A stretch of 64,000 nucleotides of DNA, from the NCBI GenBank assembly GCA_013215375.1, contig JABSRB010000009.1:161827-225826 (forward strand). Direction: 5' to 3'. A model generated the notes under the pieces. It was not told the origin of the DNA. It saw only the letters and a list, made by a program, of their open reading frames with translations, and made no database searches. Positions 7,852 through 17,339 of this stretch are shown here, in pieces (position 1 is the first letter of the stretch; each line of letters begins with the position of its first letter). The translations under genes and the position numbers were made by a program. This DNA is from Oceanospirillaceae bacterium (GTDB lineage: Bacteria; Pseudomonadota; Gammaproteobacteria; Pseudomonadales; Balneatricaceae).

Positions 7852-9513
7852 TTAATCGAATACTAAATCGGGAACGATCCAGTCTTTACCGGGAACAGCC
7901 TCTAACAAGCTTTTGGTATACTCGTGTTGAGGGTTGGTAAATACATCATAGGTGGGTCCGTATTCTACGATCTCACCTAATTTCATCACTGCTATTTTGT
8001 CACACACTTGCGCAGCTACACGCAAATCATGAGTGACAAACAACATCGCCAAGTCCATTTTGGTTTTGATTTCATCCAGCAGCTCTAGCACTTGCGCTTG
8101 CACTGATACATCTAATGCAGACACCGCTTCATCGGCGATCAATAGCTTTGGTGACATTGCCAGCGCTCTTGCGATGCCAATACGCTGACGCTGGCCACCC
8201 GAGAACTCATGCGGATAACGCTTCAAGGCATATTTATCTAAGCCGACAATTTCGAGTAGTTCCTCTGCTTTTTTCCACGACTCAGCCTTAGACACACCAT
8301 GAATGGTCGGCCCCTCAGTGATAATGTCGCCAATCTTACGCCTTGGGTTTAACGAGGCATAAGGATCTTGGAATATCATTTGAATGTGCTGCCTAAGCGG
8401 CATCATCTGTGACTGGGATAGTGACAAAATGTCTTGCCCCTGAAAATCGATAACACCACTGTCAGAATCATGCAGACGAATAATGCAGCGACCTACTGTC
8501 GATTTACCTGAGCCAGACTCACCGACTAATCCTAACGTCTCACCTTTACGGATCTCTAAATTGACATCTTTTGCAGCGTGTACCACACGACCTACTTTAC
8601 CAAAAAAGGACTTTTTATGAGAGCCATAAGTTTTAAACAGGTTTCTGACACTGACCACCACATCCGATGTAACAGGCGCTTTTTTCTTCGCACTTAGACT
8701 GGGGACAGTGGCGATTAATTTCTTGGTATAAGGGTGTTCTGGGCGGTTTAAGACCTGCTCGGCAGTACCTTGTTCCACTATTTTTCCCAGTTTCATTACG
8801 ATGACTCGGTCGGCGATTTCTGCCACCACTCCGAAATCATGGGTAATGAAGATAACACCCATGTTGCGCTTCTCTTGTAACTGCGCCACCAACTTTAAAA
8901 TCTGCGCTTGAGTAGTCACATCTAACGCTGTGGTGGGCTCATCGGCGATTAACAATTTAGGCTGAAGCGCCAAGGCCATTGCAATCATCACTCTTTGGCG
9001 CTGACCGCCAGAGAGTTCAAACGGATATGAGTCTCCGATTATAGTGGGATCAGGTAGACCAACATCATCGAGCATTTCGATGATTTTTACTTTTACTTCT
9101 TTTCTAGACAGTTTTAAGTGGTGGCTGTTAAACACTTCTTCCAACTGCTTGTTGACCTTCATTACCGGGTTTAGCGCGGTCATTGGCTCCTGAAAGATCA
9201 TGCCAATTTTACTACCGCGAATACGCTGCATTTGTTTGTCGCTGATAGAGGCTAGGTCTTGACCTTCAAAGAGGATTTGGCCACTGGACACCTTAACGTG
9301 TGGTTTAGGTAGCAACCCCATCACCGCGTTTGAAGACATTGATTTACCGGATCCAGACTCCCCGACTATGCAGAGAATTTCACCGGGATAAACATCAAAG
9401 CTGACATTTTCTACCGCAAAAGGCCGATCGGCTCTAGGGGGCAAACTGACACTTAAATCAACCACCGATAAGATCGGATCTTTATTTGCAACACTGTTAG
9501 TTGTTTCGCTCAT
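7852..9513 (-). CDS. Dipeptide ABC transporter, fused dual ATPase (DppD-DppF)
   Basis: Protein of 553 residues with two complete ATP-binding cassettes in tandem. NBD1 has Walker A GESGSGKS (51-58), ABC signature LSGGQRQR and Walker B LLIADEPT. NBD2 has GESGSGKST (about residue 330), SGGQRQR and LLIADEAVSALD. This is the fused layout of YejF and GsiA rather than the separate DppD and DppF of E. coli. It is the last gene of the minus-strand dppA-B-C-DF operon, 10 bp after dppC. It energises peptide import at the inner membrane. The Cys-rich C-terminal tails usual in DppD and DppF are missing. Confidence 0.9.
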   Translation of the reverse strand: MSETTNSVANKDPILSVVDLSVSLPPRADRPFAVENVSFDVYPGEILCIVGESGSGKSMSSNAVMGLLPKPHVKVSSGQILFEGQDLASISDKQMQRIRGSKIGMIFQEPMTALNPVMKVNKQLEEVFNSHHLKLSRKEVKVKIIEMLDDVGLPDPTIIGDSYPFELSGGQRQRVMIAMALALQPKLLIADEPTTALDVTTQAQILKLVAQLQEKRNMGVIFITHDFGVVAEIADRVIVMKLGKIVEQGTAEQVLNRPEHPYTKKLIATVPSLSAKKKAPVTSDVVVSVRNLFKTYGSHKKSFFGKVGRVVHAAKDVNLEIRKGETLGLVGESGSGKSTVGRCIIRLHDSDSGVIDFQGQDILSLSQSQMMPLRQHIQMIFQDPYASLNPRRKIGDIITEGPTIHGVSKAESWKKAEELLEIVGLDKYALKRYPHEFSGGQRQRIGIARALAMSPKLLIADEAVSALDVSVQAQVLELLDEIKTKMDLAMLFVTHDLRVAAQVCDKIAVMKLGEIVEYGPTYDVFTNPQHEYTKSLLEAVPGKDWIVPDLVFD

Positions 9514-9523
9514 TACTGCCTCC

Positions 9524-10435
9524 TCAGCTTTTTGCTGTTTTCATTTTAGGATCAAGTGCATCACGCAGGCCATCGCCAATTAAGTTAATTGACAGCACGG
9601 TAAAGAGTATTGCCAACCCTGGAACACCCATCATCCACGGATCAGATAAAATATACTGGCGCGAATCTGCCAACATAGTACCCCACTCTGGCGAGGGAGG
9701 TTGAGCACCCATGCCTAAAAAGCCCAGTGCCGCAGCATCTAAGATAGCCGAGGAGAAACTCATGGTCGCTTGCACTATTAACGGTGGCATACAATTGGGC
9801 AGCACATTGATAAACATCAATCTAAAGGTCGAGGCGCCCATGGTTTTACTGGAGGACACATAGTCCTTACCTAACTCTGACAGCGCTTGAGCGCGGGTTA
9901 GACGCACAAAATGTGGAATAAATACCACGGCGATAGCGATCATCGCGTTTTCCAATGAAGGCCCTAAAATAGCCACTAGCGCTAACGCCATCAACAAGCT
10001 TGGAAAAGCGAGGATAATGTCCATTAAACGCATAATCATATTTTCAATAAAACCACGATTAAAGGCGGCAATTAAGCCCAGCACTATGCCGATGGTTAAA
10101 CAGAAAAATATAACGATAAAACCTATATAGAAAGAATAGCGCGAGCCATAGATCATTCTAGATAATTGATCGCGCCCCAGCGCATCGGTGCCAAAAATAT
10201 GTGTCCAAGTACCACCCTCTGCCCATACTGGCGGTAATTTAAGTGCATCTCGATACTGCTCTATAGGATCGTAAGGGCTGATAAAATCAGCAAAAATGGC
10301 AATAAACGCCAATATAGATATAAAAACAAGACCGTATAAAGCGCCTTTATTTTGTTTAAATTCAAACCAAAAACTCGCCATTACCGCCATGAAGGCTGAC
10401 TGCTGAGACTGGTTCGTTGAAGTTTCAACATTCAT
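9524..10435 (-). CDS. dppC: Dipeptide ABC transporter permease, DppC type
   Basis: Inner-membrane permease of 303 residues. It has an N-terminal cytoplasmic stretch, a first TM segment (GALYGLVFISILAFIAIFADF), the HIFGTDALGRDQLSRMIYGSRYS motif typical of DppC/OppC, about five further TM segments and the EAA-type loop (LGKDYVSSSKTMGAS). The C-terminus has the GLRDALDPKMK ending. It lies 2 bp after dppB, so the two are translationally coupled. Confidence 0.9.
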   Translation of the reverse strand: MNVETSTNQSQQSAFMAVMASFWFEFKQNKGALYGLVFISILAFIAIFADFISPYDPIEQYRDALKLPPVWAEGGTWTHIFGTDALGRDQLSRMIYGSRYSFYIGFIVIFFCLTIGIVLGLIAAFNRGFIENMIMRLMDIILAFPSLLMALALVAILGPSLENAMIAIAVVFIPHFVRLTRAQALSELGKDYVSSSKTMGASTFRLMFINVLPNCMPPLIVQATMSFSSAILDAAALGFLGMGAQPPSPEWGTMLADSRQYILSDPWMMGVPGLAILFTVLSINLIGDGLRDALDPKMKTAKS

Positions 10436-10437
10436 AA

Positions 10438-11451
10438 TTAATGCCCCTGCTTACGAATTCTAGGATCGATAATGCCGTACAAAACATCGACGGTGAGATT
10501 GACCATGATGACGATCGTCGCTATTAAGATTAACCCACCTTGTACCACTGGGTAATCGCGTCTAAAGATACTGTCTACCATCCACTTGCCAATGCCCGGC
10601 CATGAAAAAATGGTTTCGGTTAAAATGGCACCACCTAATAACACCCCGACTGACAGACCTATCACGGTCACTATGGGGATCAGCGCATTTCTGAATGCGT
10701 GCACTATGGTCACTCTAAAAGGGCTTAGACCTTTAGCACGCGCAGTTTTGATGAAATCTTCATTAAGTGTTTCTAACATCGCCGAACGGCTCTGTCTGGC
10801 AAACGTCGCCATGGGGATAGTACCGAGAGCAACCGCTGGTAATATCAAGTGCATCACTGCCGATTTAAACGCGCCCTCCTCATCACTGAGTAGGCTGTCA
10901 ATCAACATAAATCCGGTGGGAGTATCAAAAAAGAACATGGCAGAAATGCGTCCGGACACAGGTGTCCAGCCGAGATAGCCTGAGAAAAACACGATCAATA
11001 ACAGCGCCCACCAAAAAAGCGGCATGGAAAAACCGGTTAATGAGATGGTCATTAGCGAGTGATCAAAAAAAGTGCCTCGCTTAACCGCAGCGATGATGCC
11101 GGCGGGTATACCTATCAGTAATGCAAAAAACAATGCAAAAAATGCCAGCTCAACAGTGGCTGGAAATAACTCAAAGAACTCATCTAACACCGGTCTACCG
11201 GTGACAAAAGAGGTTCCAAAATTCCCCTGTAATAATTGTCCCACATAATCGAGATACTGCTTCCACAGTGGCTGATCATAACCGAAGGCGTGCATCAATT
11301 CGGCGTATTTTTCCGGGGGAAGTCCTCGCTCACCTGCCATGACCAAGATGGGATCACCAGGGATGACATGGATGAAAGCAAACGCGGCTAAAGTAATACC
11401 TATGTAAGTTGGGATCAAAACCAACAGACGTCGGAATAAAAAACTGAACAT
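10438..11451 (-). CDS. dppB: Dipeptide ABC transporter permease, DppB type
   Basis: Inner-membrane permease of 337 residues, starting MFSFLFRRLLVLIPTYIGIT as DppB does. It has the VIPGDPILVMAGERGLPPEKY periplasmic segment, about six TM helices, the EAA loop (NEDFIKTARAKGLS) and the usual end YGIIDPRIR. Only 141 bp separate it from dppA, and that gap contains a stem-loop. Confidence 0.92.
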   Translation of the reverse strand: MFSFLFRRLLVLIPTYIGITLAAFAFIHVIPGDPILVMAGERGLPPEKYAELMHAFGYDQPLWKQYLDYVGQLLQGNFGTSFVTGRPVLDEFFELFPATVELAFFALFFALLIGIPAGIIAAVKRGTFFDHSLMTISLTGFSMPLFWWALLLIVFFSGYLGWTPVSGRISAMFFFDTPTGFMLIDSLLSDEEGAFKSAVMHLILPAVALGTIPMATFARQSRSAMLETLNEDFIKTARAKGLSPFRVTIVHAFRNALIPIVTVIGLSVGVLLGGAILTETIFSWPGIGKWMVDSIFRRDYPVVQGGLILIATIVIMVNLTVDVLYGIIDPRIRKQGH

Positions 11452-11548
11452 TGTTTTATCCTTAGAATAAATGAAGTGTTAGGGGAATTTTAATAATTTA
11501 ATCATTGTTATACAGGTGTATTGAAATCCCCACCTGCCCCTAATACAA

Positions 11549-11572
11549 ACAAACCGGCTTGCGCCGGTTTGT
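11549..11572 (-). terminator. Stem-loop between dppA and dppB
   Basis: ACAAACCGGC, loop TTGC, GCCGGTTTGT: a 10-bp perfect GC-rich stem. On the minus strand it is followed by TTGTATTA, a weak U-tract. Placed directly after the binding-protein gene, it probably ends or stabilises part of the transcripts so that dppA is made in excess over the permeases. Confidence 0.65.
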
Positions 11573-11592
11573 GTCAGTGATTTAAAATAAAG

Positions 11593-13188
11593 TTATTTTA
11601 AATCAACGTTGTGGAAGAAATGTCCACCGAGAGGATCGATCTTGTAGCCTGTGACTTTGTCACTGATTGGCATGAACACTGTACTGTGAGCAATGGTTGC
11701 CCAAGGTGCTTGCTCTTTAAAGATCTTTTGCGCTTTTTCATAAAGTGCAGTACGTACAATAGGTGTTGTTGAAAGTAGCGCCGCTTGTAGCAACGCTTCA
11801 AAATCATCATTACACCAGCGCGCACGGTTAGTGCCGTTGATCTTAGACTGACAACCTAAAAGCACACGTAGGAAGTTATCCGGGTCTCCATTGTCTCCAG
11901 TCCAACCTAGCAATACAGTATCGTGCTCGCCCGCTTTAGAACGCTTTAGGTACTCGCCCCATTCAAAGGTAACGATTTCAGCTTCAACACCAATTTTTGC
12001 CCAATCCGCTTGGATTAGCTCAGCCATTTTCTTGGCATCTGGGTTGTAAGGACGCTGTACCGGCATTGCCCAAATGTTAGTTTTAAATCCTTCACCTAAG
12101 CCTGCTTCTTGTAATAGCGCTTTCGCTTTCTCTACATCGTACGAGTCATCAACTGTTGACATATCGTAAGACCAGATAGTTGGCGGAATTGGGTTTTTAG
12201 CAACGGTAGCTTCACCGTTAAAGACGACTGTTTTGATCGCTTCTTTATTGATCGCATAGTTTAGTGCTTTACGTACTCTAGCGTCTTTAAAGTTTTCTTT
12301 TTCAGTGTTGTAAGCAAGATAACCAACGTTCAAGCCTTCTTGCTGCATCATAGTGATGCCTTCTTCCTTTCTAATATTTTCAATATCAGCAGGGTTAGGG
12401 TAAGGCATTACATGACACTCGCCCGCTTTCATTTTCTGATAGCGCACTGATGCATCAGTGGTGATTGAGAAAACTAAGTTATCAATCGCAGGCTTATCAC
12501 CCCAGTATGAAGCGTTCTTAGCATAGCGAATAACCGAGTCTTTCTTGTAACCAACAAACTGGAAAGGCCCCGTTCCAACAGGCTTCTGGTTGAGGTCAGT
12601 TTCTTTGCCCGCTTTATGTAACTGCGCTGCGTATTCTGCAGACTGGATAGAGGCGAAAGCCATTGCCATGTTGCTGACGATAGGCGCTTCTGGGTGATCT
12701 AAAACAAATTTAACCGTCATATCGTCTACTTTAACGATGTCAACAATCAGTTTAGCCATGTCCATCGCATTGAAGTACGGGAATTTACCATTAACCAATT
12801 TAAAATAAGGATCTTCTTTATCCATTTGACGATTAAAGGAGAAAATAACATCGTCGGCATTTAGATCACGTGTTGGAGTGAAGCCTTTAGTGGTGTGAAA
12901 TTTAACACCTGCACGTAATTTAAACGTAAGCTCTTTACCATCTTCAGAGACAGACCAGCTCTCTGCGACACCAGGCACTACTTCAGTAGTACCTGTTTTA
13001 AAGTTTACCAATCCATCAAACATAGTATTGGCAGATGCGTCAAAGCTAGTACCGGATGTAAATAACGCGGCGTCAAAACCCTCTGGGCTACCTTCTGAAC
13101 AGTAAACTAACGTCTTAGCAGCGAGAACTTGGCCGGACATGACCATGCCACCAGCGAGTATTGCTGCAGCTAAAATACTTTTTTTCAT
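11593..13188 (-). CDS. dppA: Periplasmic dipeptide-binding protein DppA
   Basis: Binding protein of 531 residues with a Sec signal peptide (MKKSILAAAILAGGMVMSG...LAA). The mature protein begins KTLVYCSEGSPEGFDAALFTSGT, almost as in E. coli DppA. It also has TRDLNADDVIFSFNRQ, ASVRYQKMKAGECHVMPYPN, WAMPVQRPYNPDAKKMAELI and LGWTGDNGDPDNFL, all DppA hallmarks, so the assignment is firmer than for most family 5 SBPs. It binds di- and tripeptides and delivers them to DppBC. It is the first gene of the minus-strand operon and is divergent from a second peptide transporter. Confidence 0.95.
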   Translation of the reverse strand: MKKSILAAAILAGGMVMSGQVLAAKTLVYCSEGSPEGFDAALFTSGTSFDASANTMFDGLVNFKTGTTEVVPGVAESWSVSEDGKELTFKLRAGVKFHTTKGFTPTRDLNADDVIFSFNRQMDKEDPYFKLVNGKFPYFNAMDMAKLIVDIVKVDDMTVKFVLDHPEAPIVSNMAMAFASIQSAEYAAQLHKAGKETDLNQKPVGTGPFQFVGYKKDSVIRYAKNASYWGDKPAIDNLVFSITTDASVRYQKMKAGECHVMPYPNPADIENIRKEEGITMMQQEGLNVGYLAYNTEKENFKDARVRKALNYAINKEAIKTVVFNGEATVAKNPIPPTIWSYDMSTVDDSYDVEKAKALLQEAGLGEGFKTNIWAMPVQRPYNPDAKKMAELIQADWAKIGVEAEIVTFEWGEYLKRSKAGEHDTVLLGWTGDNGDPDNFLRVLLGCQSKINGTNRARWCNDDFEALLQAALLSTTPIVRTALYEKAQKIFKEQAPWATIAHSTVFMPISDKVTGYKIDPLGGHFFHNVDLK

Positions 13189-13406
13189 GATTTTTCCTCA
13201 TAAAGTCCAGTTGACTTTTGCAAAGCCAATCACAGACTTGATTAGTATTATTGTTGTTATTCAATGTCTAATTCAAAAATAGACGTTCCTGCATTCTGCA
13301 TGAGATAAAGCGCCTGTCAATAAAAAGCGCGTAATAAGCAATACTTTCAAAAAAAGGAAAGGATTAAATATCGCATAAAACACAAATAACAGTATATTAT
13401 GATAGA

Positions 13407-13440
13407 CATAACGAATATTGCAGGTCAATATTTTGTTATG
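13407..13440. promoter_or_regulatory. Imperfect palindrome in the dppA / SBP divergent region
   Basis: CATAACGAATATTG, centre CAGGT, CAATATTTTGTTATG. The arms match except for one substitution and a one-base indel. It sits in the 525-bp region between dppA and the divergent SBP gene and could be an operator for either transporter. The rest of this region is AT-rich with no gene seen. Confidence 0.4.
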
Positions 13441-13500
13441 ATTTTACCCTCAGGTAAAAACCTAAACTCTTTCATTAAAAATAATAGACTGCAAAATTCA

Positions 13501-13522
13501 AAACGCGCAAACTTGTGCGTTT
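13501..13522 (+). terminator. Terminator-like hairpin with no gene upstream
   Basis: AAACGCGCAA, AC, TTGTGCGTTT followed by ATTTTTATATTTTT: a stem of 9-10 bp with one G-T pair, then a T-rich run. The nearest gene on either side is more than 190 bp away. It may end a small RNA made from the dppA promoter region, or act as a leader hairpin for the SBP gene at 13714. Confidence 0.4.
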
Positions 13523-13713
13523 ATTTTTATATTTTTACCAGATATACATCGGTAAAAAAATAGTTATGCATATTTTCTATACACGCGTACTACAATTTCT
13601 ATTGCCAAGATTACAACTTATCCTCTATTGTGGAGAATAGTAGTAAAAACATCAGCTAAGCAAAGCATTCGAGTTCGAGTTCGATAAAAACAATTACTCT
13701 AGGATTCCATGAA

Positions 13714-15273
13714 ATGAATAAGTTAACCTCTTTTTTGACAGGCGGTGCGATTGCTATAGGCCTGGTCCTAAGTGCTAACGCTGCTACCCTGAAAATGGCT
13801 TATGATGCGGATCCAGTGTCACTTGATCCGCACGAGCAGCTTTCTGGCGGTACTTTACAACTGTCACACATGGTTTTTGACCCTTTAATTCGCTGGACTC
13901 AGGAATTAGGCTTTGAAGGACGTTTAGCAGAAAGCTGGGAACGTGTTGACGAATATACTGTGCGCTTCAATTTACGCAAAGGCGTTAAGTTCCACTCTGG
14001 TAATCCAATGACGGCAGCTGATGTGCTATGGACTTACAACCGCTTAAAAAATAGCCCTGACTTCAAAGGTATATTTGAGCAGTTTAAAAACCTAAACGTT
14101 ATTGATGAGCACAGTTTTGAATTAGTCACTAAAGGTGAGTATCCGTTGGTGTTACATACAGCCACATACATTTTTCCAATGGATTCAAAATTCTACACCG
14201 GAACCGACGACAATGGAGAACCTAAGGACAAACTAGTAAAACACGCTGGAACCTACGCCTCTACCCATGTATCAGGCACTGGGGCCTATAGGGTCTCAAG
14301 CCGAGAACAGGGCGTTAAAATCGTTTTCGATCGCTCATCGACCTATTGGGATACAGCGAGTAAAGGCAATGTTGATAAAATCATCTTAACCCCGATTAAA
14401 GAAGCCCTAACTCGCGTTGCGGCTCTTTTATCAGGTGATGTAGATTTCATCACACCAGTACCACCCAATGATCACAAAAGAATTAAAGCGAGTGATAAAG
14501 TTGACCTGATCACTTTACCGGGTACCCGTATCATCACTTTTCAGATGAATCAACAGCGAAAGGAAGAGTTTAAGGACGTACGGGTCCGTCAAGCCATTGT
14601 TCATGCTATAAACAACGAAGGTATCGTGCAAAAGATCATGAAGGGATTTGCTACAGTCGCAGGACAGCAAGGCCCTATAGGTTATGCTGGTTTCAAGGCG
14701 AATTTAAAACCTCGTTACGACTTAAAAAAAGCTAAAGCTTTAATGAAAGAAGCGGGTCTTGAAAAGGGGTTCTCTGTCACTATGATGGCGCCTAACAACC
14801 GTTATGTAAACGATGAAAAAATTGCCCAAGCTGTCGTGAGTATGTTGGCAAAAATCAATATCAAAGTTAATTTAAAAGCGATGCCTAAAGCACAATATTG
14901 GCCTGAGTTTGATAAGCGCTCTGCTGACCTGATGATGATCGGCTGGCATTCTGATACTGAAGACTCTGCTAACTTTTCAGAGTTTTTAACCACTTGCCCC
15001 AATAAAGACACGGGGGCGGGGCAATATAACAGTGGTAACTACTGTAATCCAACAGTAGATGCACTCGTCAAAGCCAGCGCTACCGAGACAGATCCAGAAA
15101 AACGCGCTGCGATGTTACAAGAAGTCGAGCAGATTTTGTACGAAGATGCAGCATTTATCCCTTTACACTGGCAGAACCTAGCATGGGCTGCACGTAAAGG
15201 CGTAAACATTGCATCTGTTGTCAATGTACAGAATTTCCCATATTTAAGCGATTTAGTTATCGATGAAAAATAA
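13714..15273 (+). CDS. Family 5 peptide ABC transporter substrate-binding protein
   Basis: Periplasmic binding protein of 519 residues with a signal peptide ending near LSANAA. It has the SBP_bac_5 elements LKMAYDADPVSLDPHEQLSGG, RLAESWERVDEYTVRFNLRKGVKFHSG, DVRVRQAIVHAINNEGI and a C-terminal EVEQILYEDAAFIPLHW. It is clearly different from DppA and lacks the DppA hallmarks, so its ligand (peptide, opine or other) is unknown. It leads a plus-strand operon with two permeases and two ATPases. No close ribosome site stronger than TCTAGGATT was found before ATG 13714. Confidence 0.88.
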   Translation: MNKLTSFLTGGAIAIGLVLSANAATLKMAYDADPVSLDPHEQLSGGTLQLSHMVFDPLIRWTQELGFEGRLAESWERVDEYTVRFNLRKGVKFHSGNPMTAADVLWTYNRLKNSPDFKGIFEQFKNLNVIDEHSFELVTKGEYPLVLHTATYIFPMDSKFYTGTDDNGEPKDKLVKHAGTYASTHVSGTGAYRVSSREQGVKIVFDRSSTYWDTASKGNVDKIILTPIKEALTRVAALLSGDVDFITPVPPNDHKRIKASDKVDLITLPGTRIITFQMNQQRKEEFKDVRVRQAIVHAINNEGIVQKIMKGFATVAGQQGPIGYAGFKANLKPRYDLKKAKALMKEAGLEKGFSVTMMAPNNRYVNDEKIAQAVVSMLAKINIKVNLKAMPKAQYWPEFDKRSADLMMIGWHSDTEDSANFSEFLTTCPNKDTGAGQYNSGNYCNPTVDALVKASATETDPEKRAAMLQEVEQILYEDAAFIPLHWQNLAWAARKGVNIASVVNVQNFPYLSDLVIDEK

Positions 15274-15290
15274 AGGCTAAATTAGCCTTT
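15272..15290 (+). terminator. Stem-loop 1 after the SBP gene
   Basis: AAAGGCTA, AAT, TAGCCTTT: an 8-bp stem beginning inside the stop codon region of the SBP gene. It is followed by an A-run rather than a T-run, so it may only protect the 3' end of the SBP message. Confidence 0.5.
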
Positions 15291-15298
15291 GAAAAAAC

Positions 15299-15336
15299 AG
15301 ACCCTCTAATTCATATATAGAGATAAAGGGTCTTTT
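15299..15336 (+). terminator. Stem-loop 2 after the SBP gene, with T-run
   Basis: AGACCCT (15299-15305) pairs with AGGGTCT (15327-15333), followed by TTT. An inner CTCTA/TAGAG pairing is an alternative fold. It lies 73 bp before the first permease and probably attenuates read-through, as in the dppA-dppB gap. Confidence 0.55.
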
Positions 15337-15408
15337 CAAATTGTATTTGATCTTGTTTATTGGTTTCTTCACCGCAAGATCAAAACATCTTCCGAATGAG
15401 AGTTTTTT

Positions 15409-16386
15409 ATGATTGCCTTTCTGATTAATCGACTGTTTCAAGCCGCAATTGTGATGTTTGTTATCAGTCTTCTTAGCTTTTCAATTCAAGATAACCTAGG
15501 CGATCCATTGCGAGAACTGGTTGGCCAGTCAGTTTCCGAGGCAGATAGAATGGAATTGCGTGAAGAACTCGGATTGAACGATTCTTTTCTCACTCAATAC
15601 TTTCGTTTTGCCGGTAAAGCCATTCAAGGGGATTTAGGTACTTCTTACTTCTTCAAAGAACCCGCTCTAGAGGTTATCCTAAAAAAACTCCCCGCGACTT
15701 TAGAGCTAGTGTTTGGGGCGACCGTATTAATCATTGTTATTTCAATACCTGTCGGTGTTTACTCTGCAATAAATCCTTCTAGTCTTTTTTCTAAAATTGC
15801 CATGGGCATCAGCATTATTGGCATATCAGTGCCTGTTTTTCTCACTGCTATCATCTTTATTTACATATTCTCTGTTGAACTAGGCTGGCTCCCCTCTTTT
15901 GGACGAGGGGTGACAGAACATGTGTTCGGCACTTGGGAAACAGGTTTTTTCAATCTTGATGGATTACTGCACTTACTGCTGCCGTGTATCTCGTTAGCCT
16001 CTATTATGCTGCCGTTATTTATAAGGTTAATACGCGCTGAAATGATGGAAGTACTGCAATCTGAATATATAAAATTTGCTTGGGCGAAAGGTCTTTCACC
16101 GCGGCGGATCTGGTTTATGCACGCACTAAAAAACACTATGCTACCCGTCATTACGGTAGGTGGTGTACAAATAGGCACTATGGTTGCCTATACCATTCTG
16201 ACTGAAACAGTATTTCAATGGCCGGGGATGGGTTTTTTATTTTTAGAGGCGGTTAACCGCGTCGATACTCCATTAATTGTGGCTTATCTGATTGTGGTGG
16301 GTGCAATATTTGTCATTACCAATACCATCGTCGATTTAATTTACGGGCTAGTTAACCCCACTGTAAAACTTGTGGGAGAGAAATAA
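15409..16386 (+). CDS. Peptide ABC transporter permease, DppB/OppB-like
   Basis: Inner-membrane permease of 325 residues. It begins MIAFLINRLFQAAIVMFVISLLSF, has six predicted TM helices, the EAA loop QSEYIKFAWAKGLSPRRIW and ends DLIYGLVNPTVKL, all as in DppB-type proteins. Compared with dppB here it has a different periplasmic loop (GQSVSEADRMELREELGL). Its stop codon overlaps the next permease start by one base (TAATG). Confidence 0.9.
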   Translation: MIAFLINRLFQAAIVMFVISLLSFSIQDNLGDPLRELVGQSVSEADRMELREELGLNDSFLTQYFRFAGKAIQGDLGTSYFFKEPALEVILKKLPATLELVFGATVLIIVISIPVGVYSAINPSSLFSKIAMGISIIGISVPVFLTAIIFIYIFSVELGWLPSFGRGVTEHVFGTWETGFFNLDGLLHLLLPCISLASIMLPLFIRLIRAEMMEVLQSEYIKFAWAKGLSPRRIWFMHALKNTMLPVITVGGVQIGTMVAYTILTETVFQWPGMGFLFLEAVNRVDTPLIVAYLIVVGAIFVITNTIVDLIYGLVNPTVKLVGEK

Positions 16387-17336
16387 TGAGAGACGATATA
16401 ATCACAACAACAAAAATACCGAGCCTATGGCGACGTTTTAAAGACTCTTATTTATGGCATAGCCTTAAAAAAGATAAAGTAGCCTTCGCCAGTTTTTCGG
16501 TATTCATACTGTTCGTCAGCGTGGCTATATTAGCCCCTGTATTAGCCCCTTTTGATCCCTACGATCCAAGCTCCATCGATATTATGGATTCAGAATTACC
16601 GCCCGTGTGGCAAGAGGACTCTGAAGCTAAATTTCTTTTAGGCACTGACGCCCAAGGCCGAGATTTACTCAGTACTATTTTATACGGCATGCGCACCTCG
16701 TTATTGATTGGAATTTGCGCAGTACTACTACAGTGCTTTTTAGGTGTTGTTGTTGGCCTTAGCGCCGGTTATTTTGGCGGTCGAATCGATAGTTTTTTAA
16801 TGAGAATCGCCGACATACAATTGAGCTTTTCAACATTGATGGTGGCCATTGTGGTGCTGGCCGTATTCCAGGCTTCCTTTGGGGCTGAACTCTACTCAAA
16901 ACTTGCCTTATTTATGCTGATATTGGTAATAGGTTTTGCAGAGTGGCCGCAGTACGCTCGCACGGTAAGAGCCTCAGTGCTTGCAGAGAAACATAAAGAG
17001 TATGTAGATGCCGCACGTATTATGGGCTTTAATAATAGCCGAATAATGCTCGGGCATATATTGCCCAACACTCTATCGCCGCTACTGGTTATCTCCACGG
17101 TGCAGATTGCAAATGCAATCATTAGTGAGGCTTCCCTTTCATTCTTAGGCTTAGGCATGCCGGTTTCACAGCCTTCATTAGGCTCTTTGATATCGAGCGG
17201 ATTTGAATACATATTTAGTGGTTCTTGGTGGATAACAGCCATACCAGGCTTAGTACTCGTTGTCTTAGTAATGGTGATGAATTTACTAGGGGATTGGTTA
17301 CGTGATGTGCTCAACCCTAAACTGTATAAGGATTAG
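16386..17336 (+). CDS. Peptide ABC transporter permease, DppC/OppC-like
   Basis: Inner-membrane permease of 316 residues. It has the FLLGTDAQGRDLLSTILYGMRTSLLIG block, the EAA loop (HKEYVDAARIMGFNNSRIM) and the LGDWLRDVLNPKL ending of the DppC family. The start ATG overlaps the stop of the preceding permease, and the ATPase gene begins 3 bp after it ends, so the operon is tightly coupled. Confidence 0.9.
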   Translation: MRDDIITTTKIPSLWRRFKDSYLWHSLKKDKVAFASFSVFILFVSVAILAPVLAPFDPYDPSSIDIMDSELPPVWQEDSEAKFLLGTDAQGRDLLSTILYGMRTSLLIGICAVLLQCFLGVVVGLSAGYFGGRIDSFLMRIADIQLSFSTLMVAIVVLAVFQASFGAELYSKLALFMLILVIGFAEWPQYARTVRASVLAEKHKEYVDAARIMGFNNSRIMLGHILPNTLSPLLVISTVQIANAIISEASLSFLGLGMPVSQPSLGSLISSGFEYIFSGSWWITAIPGLVLVVLVMVMNLLGDWLRDVLNPKLYKD

Positions 17337-17339
17337 AAA

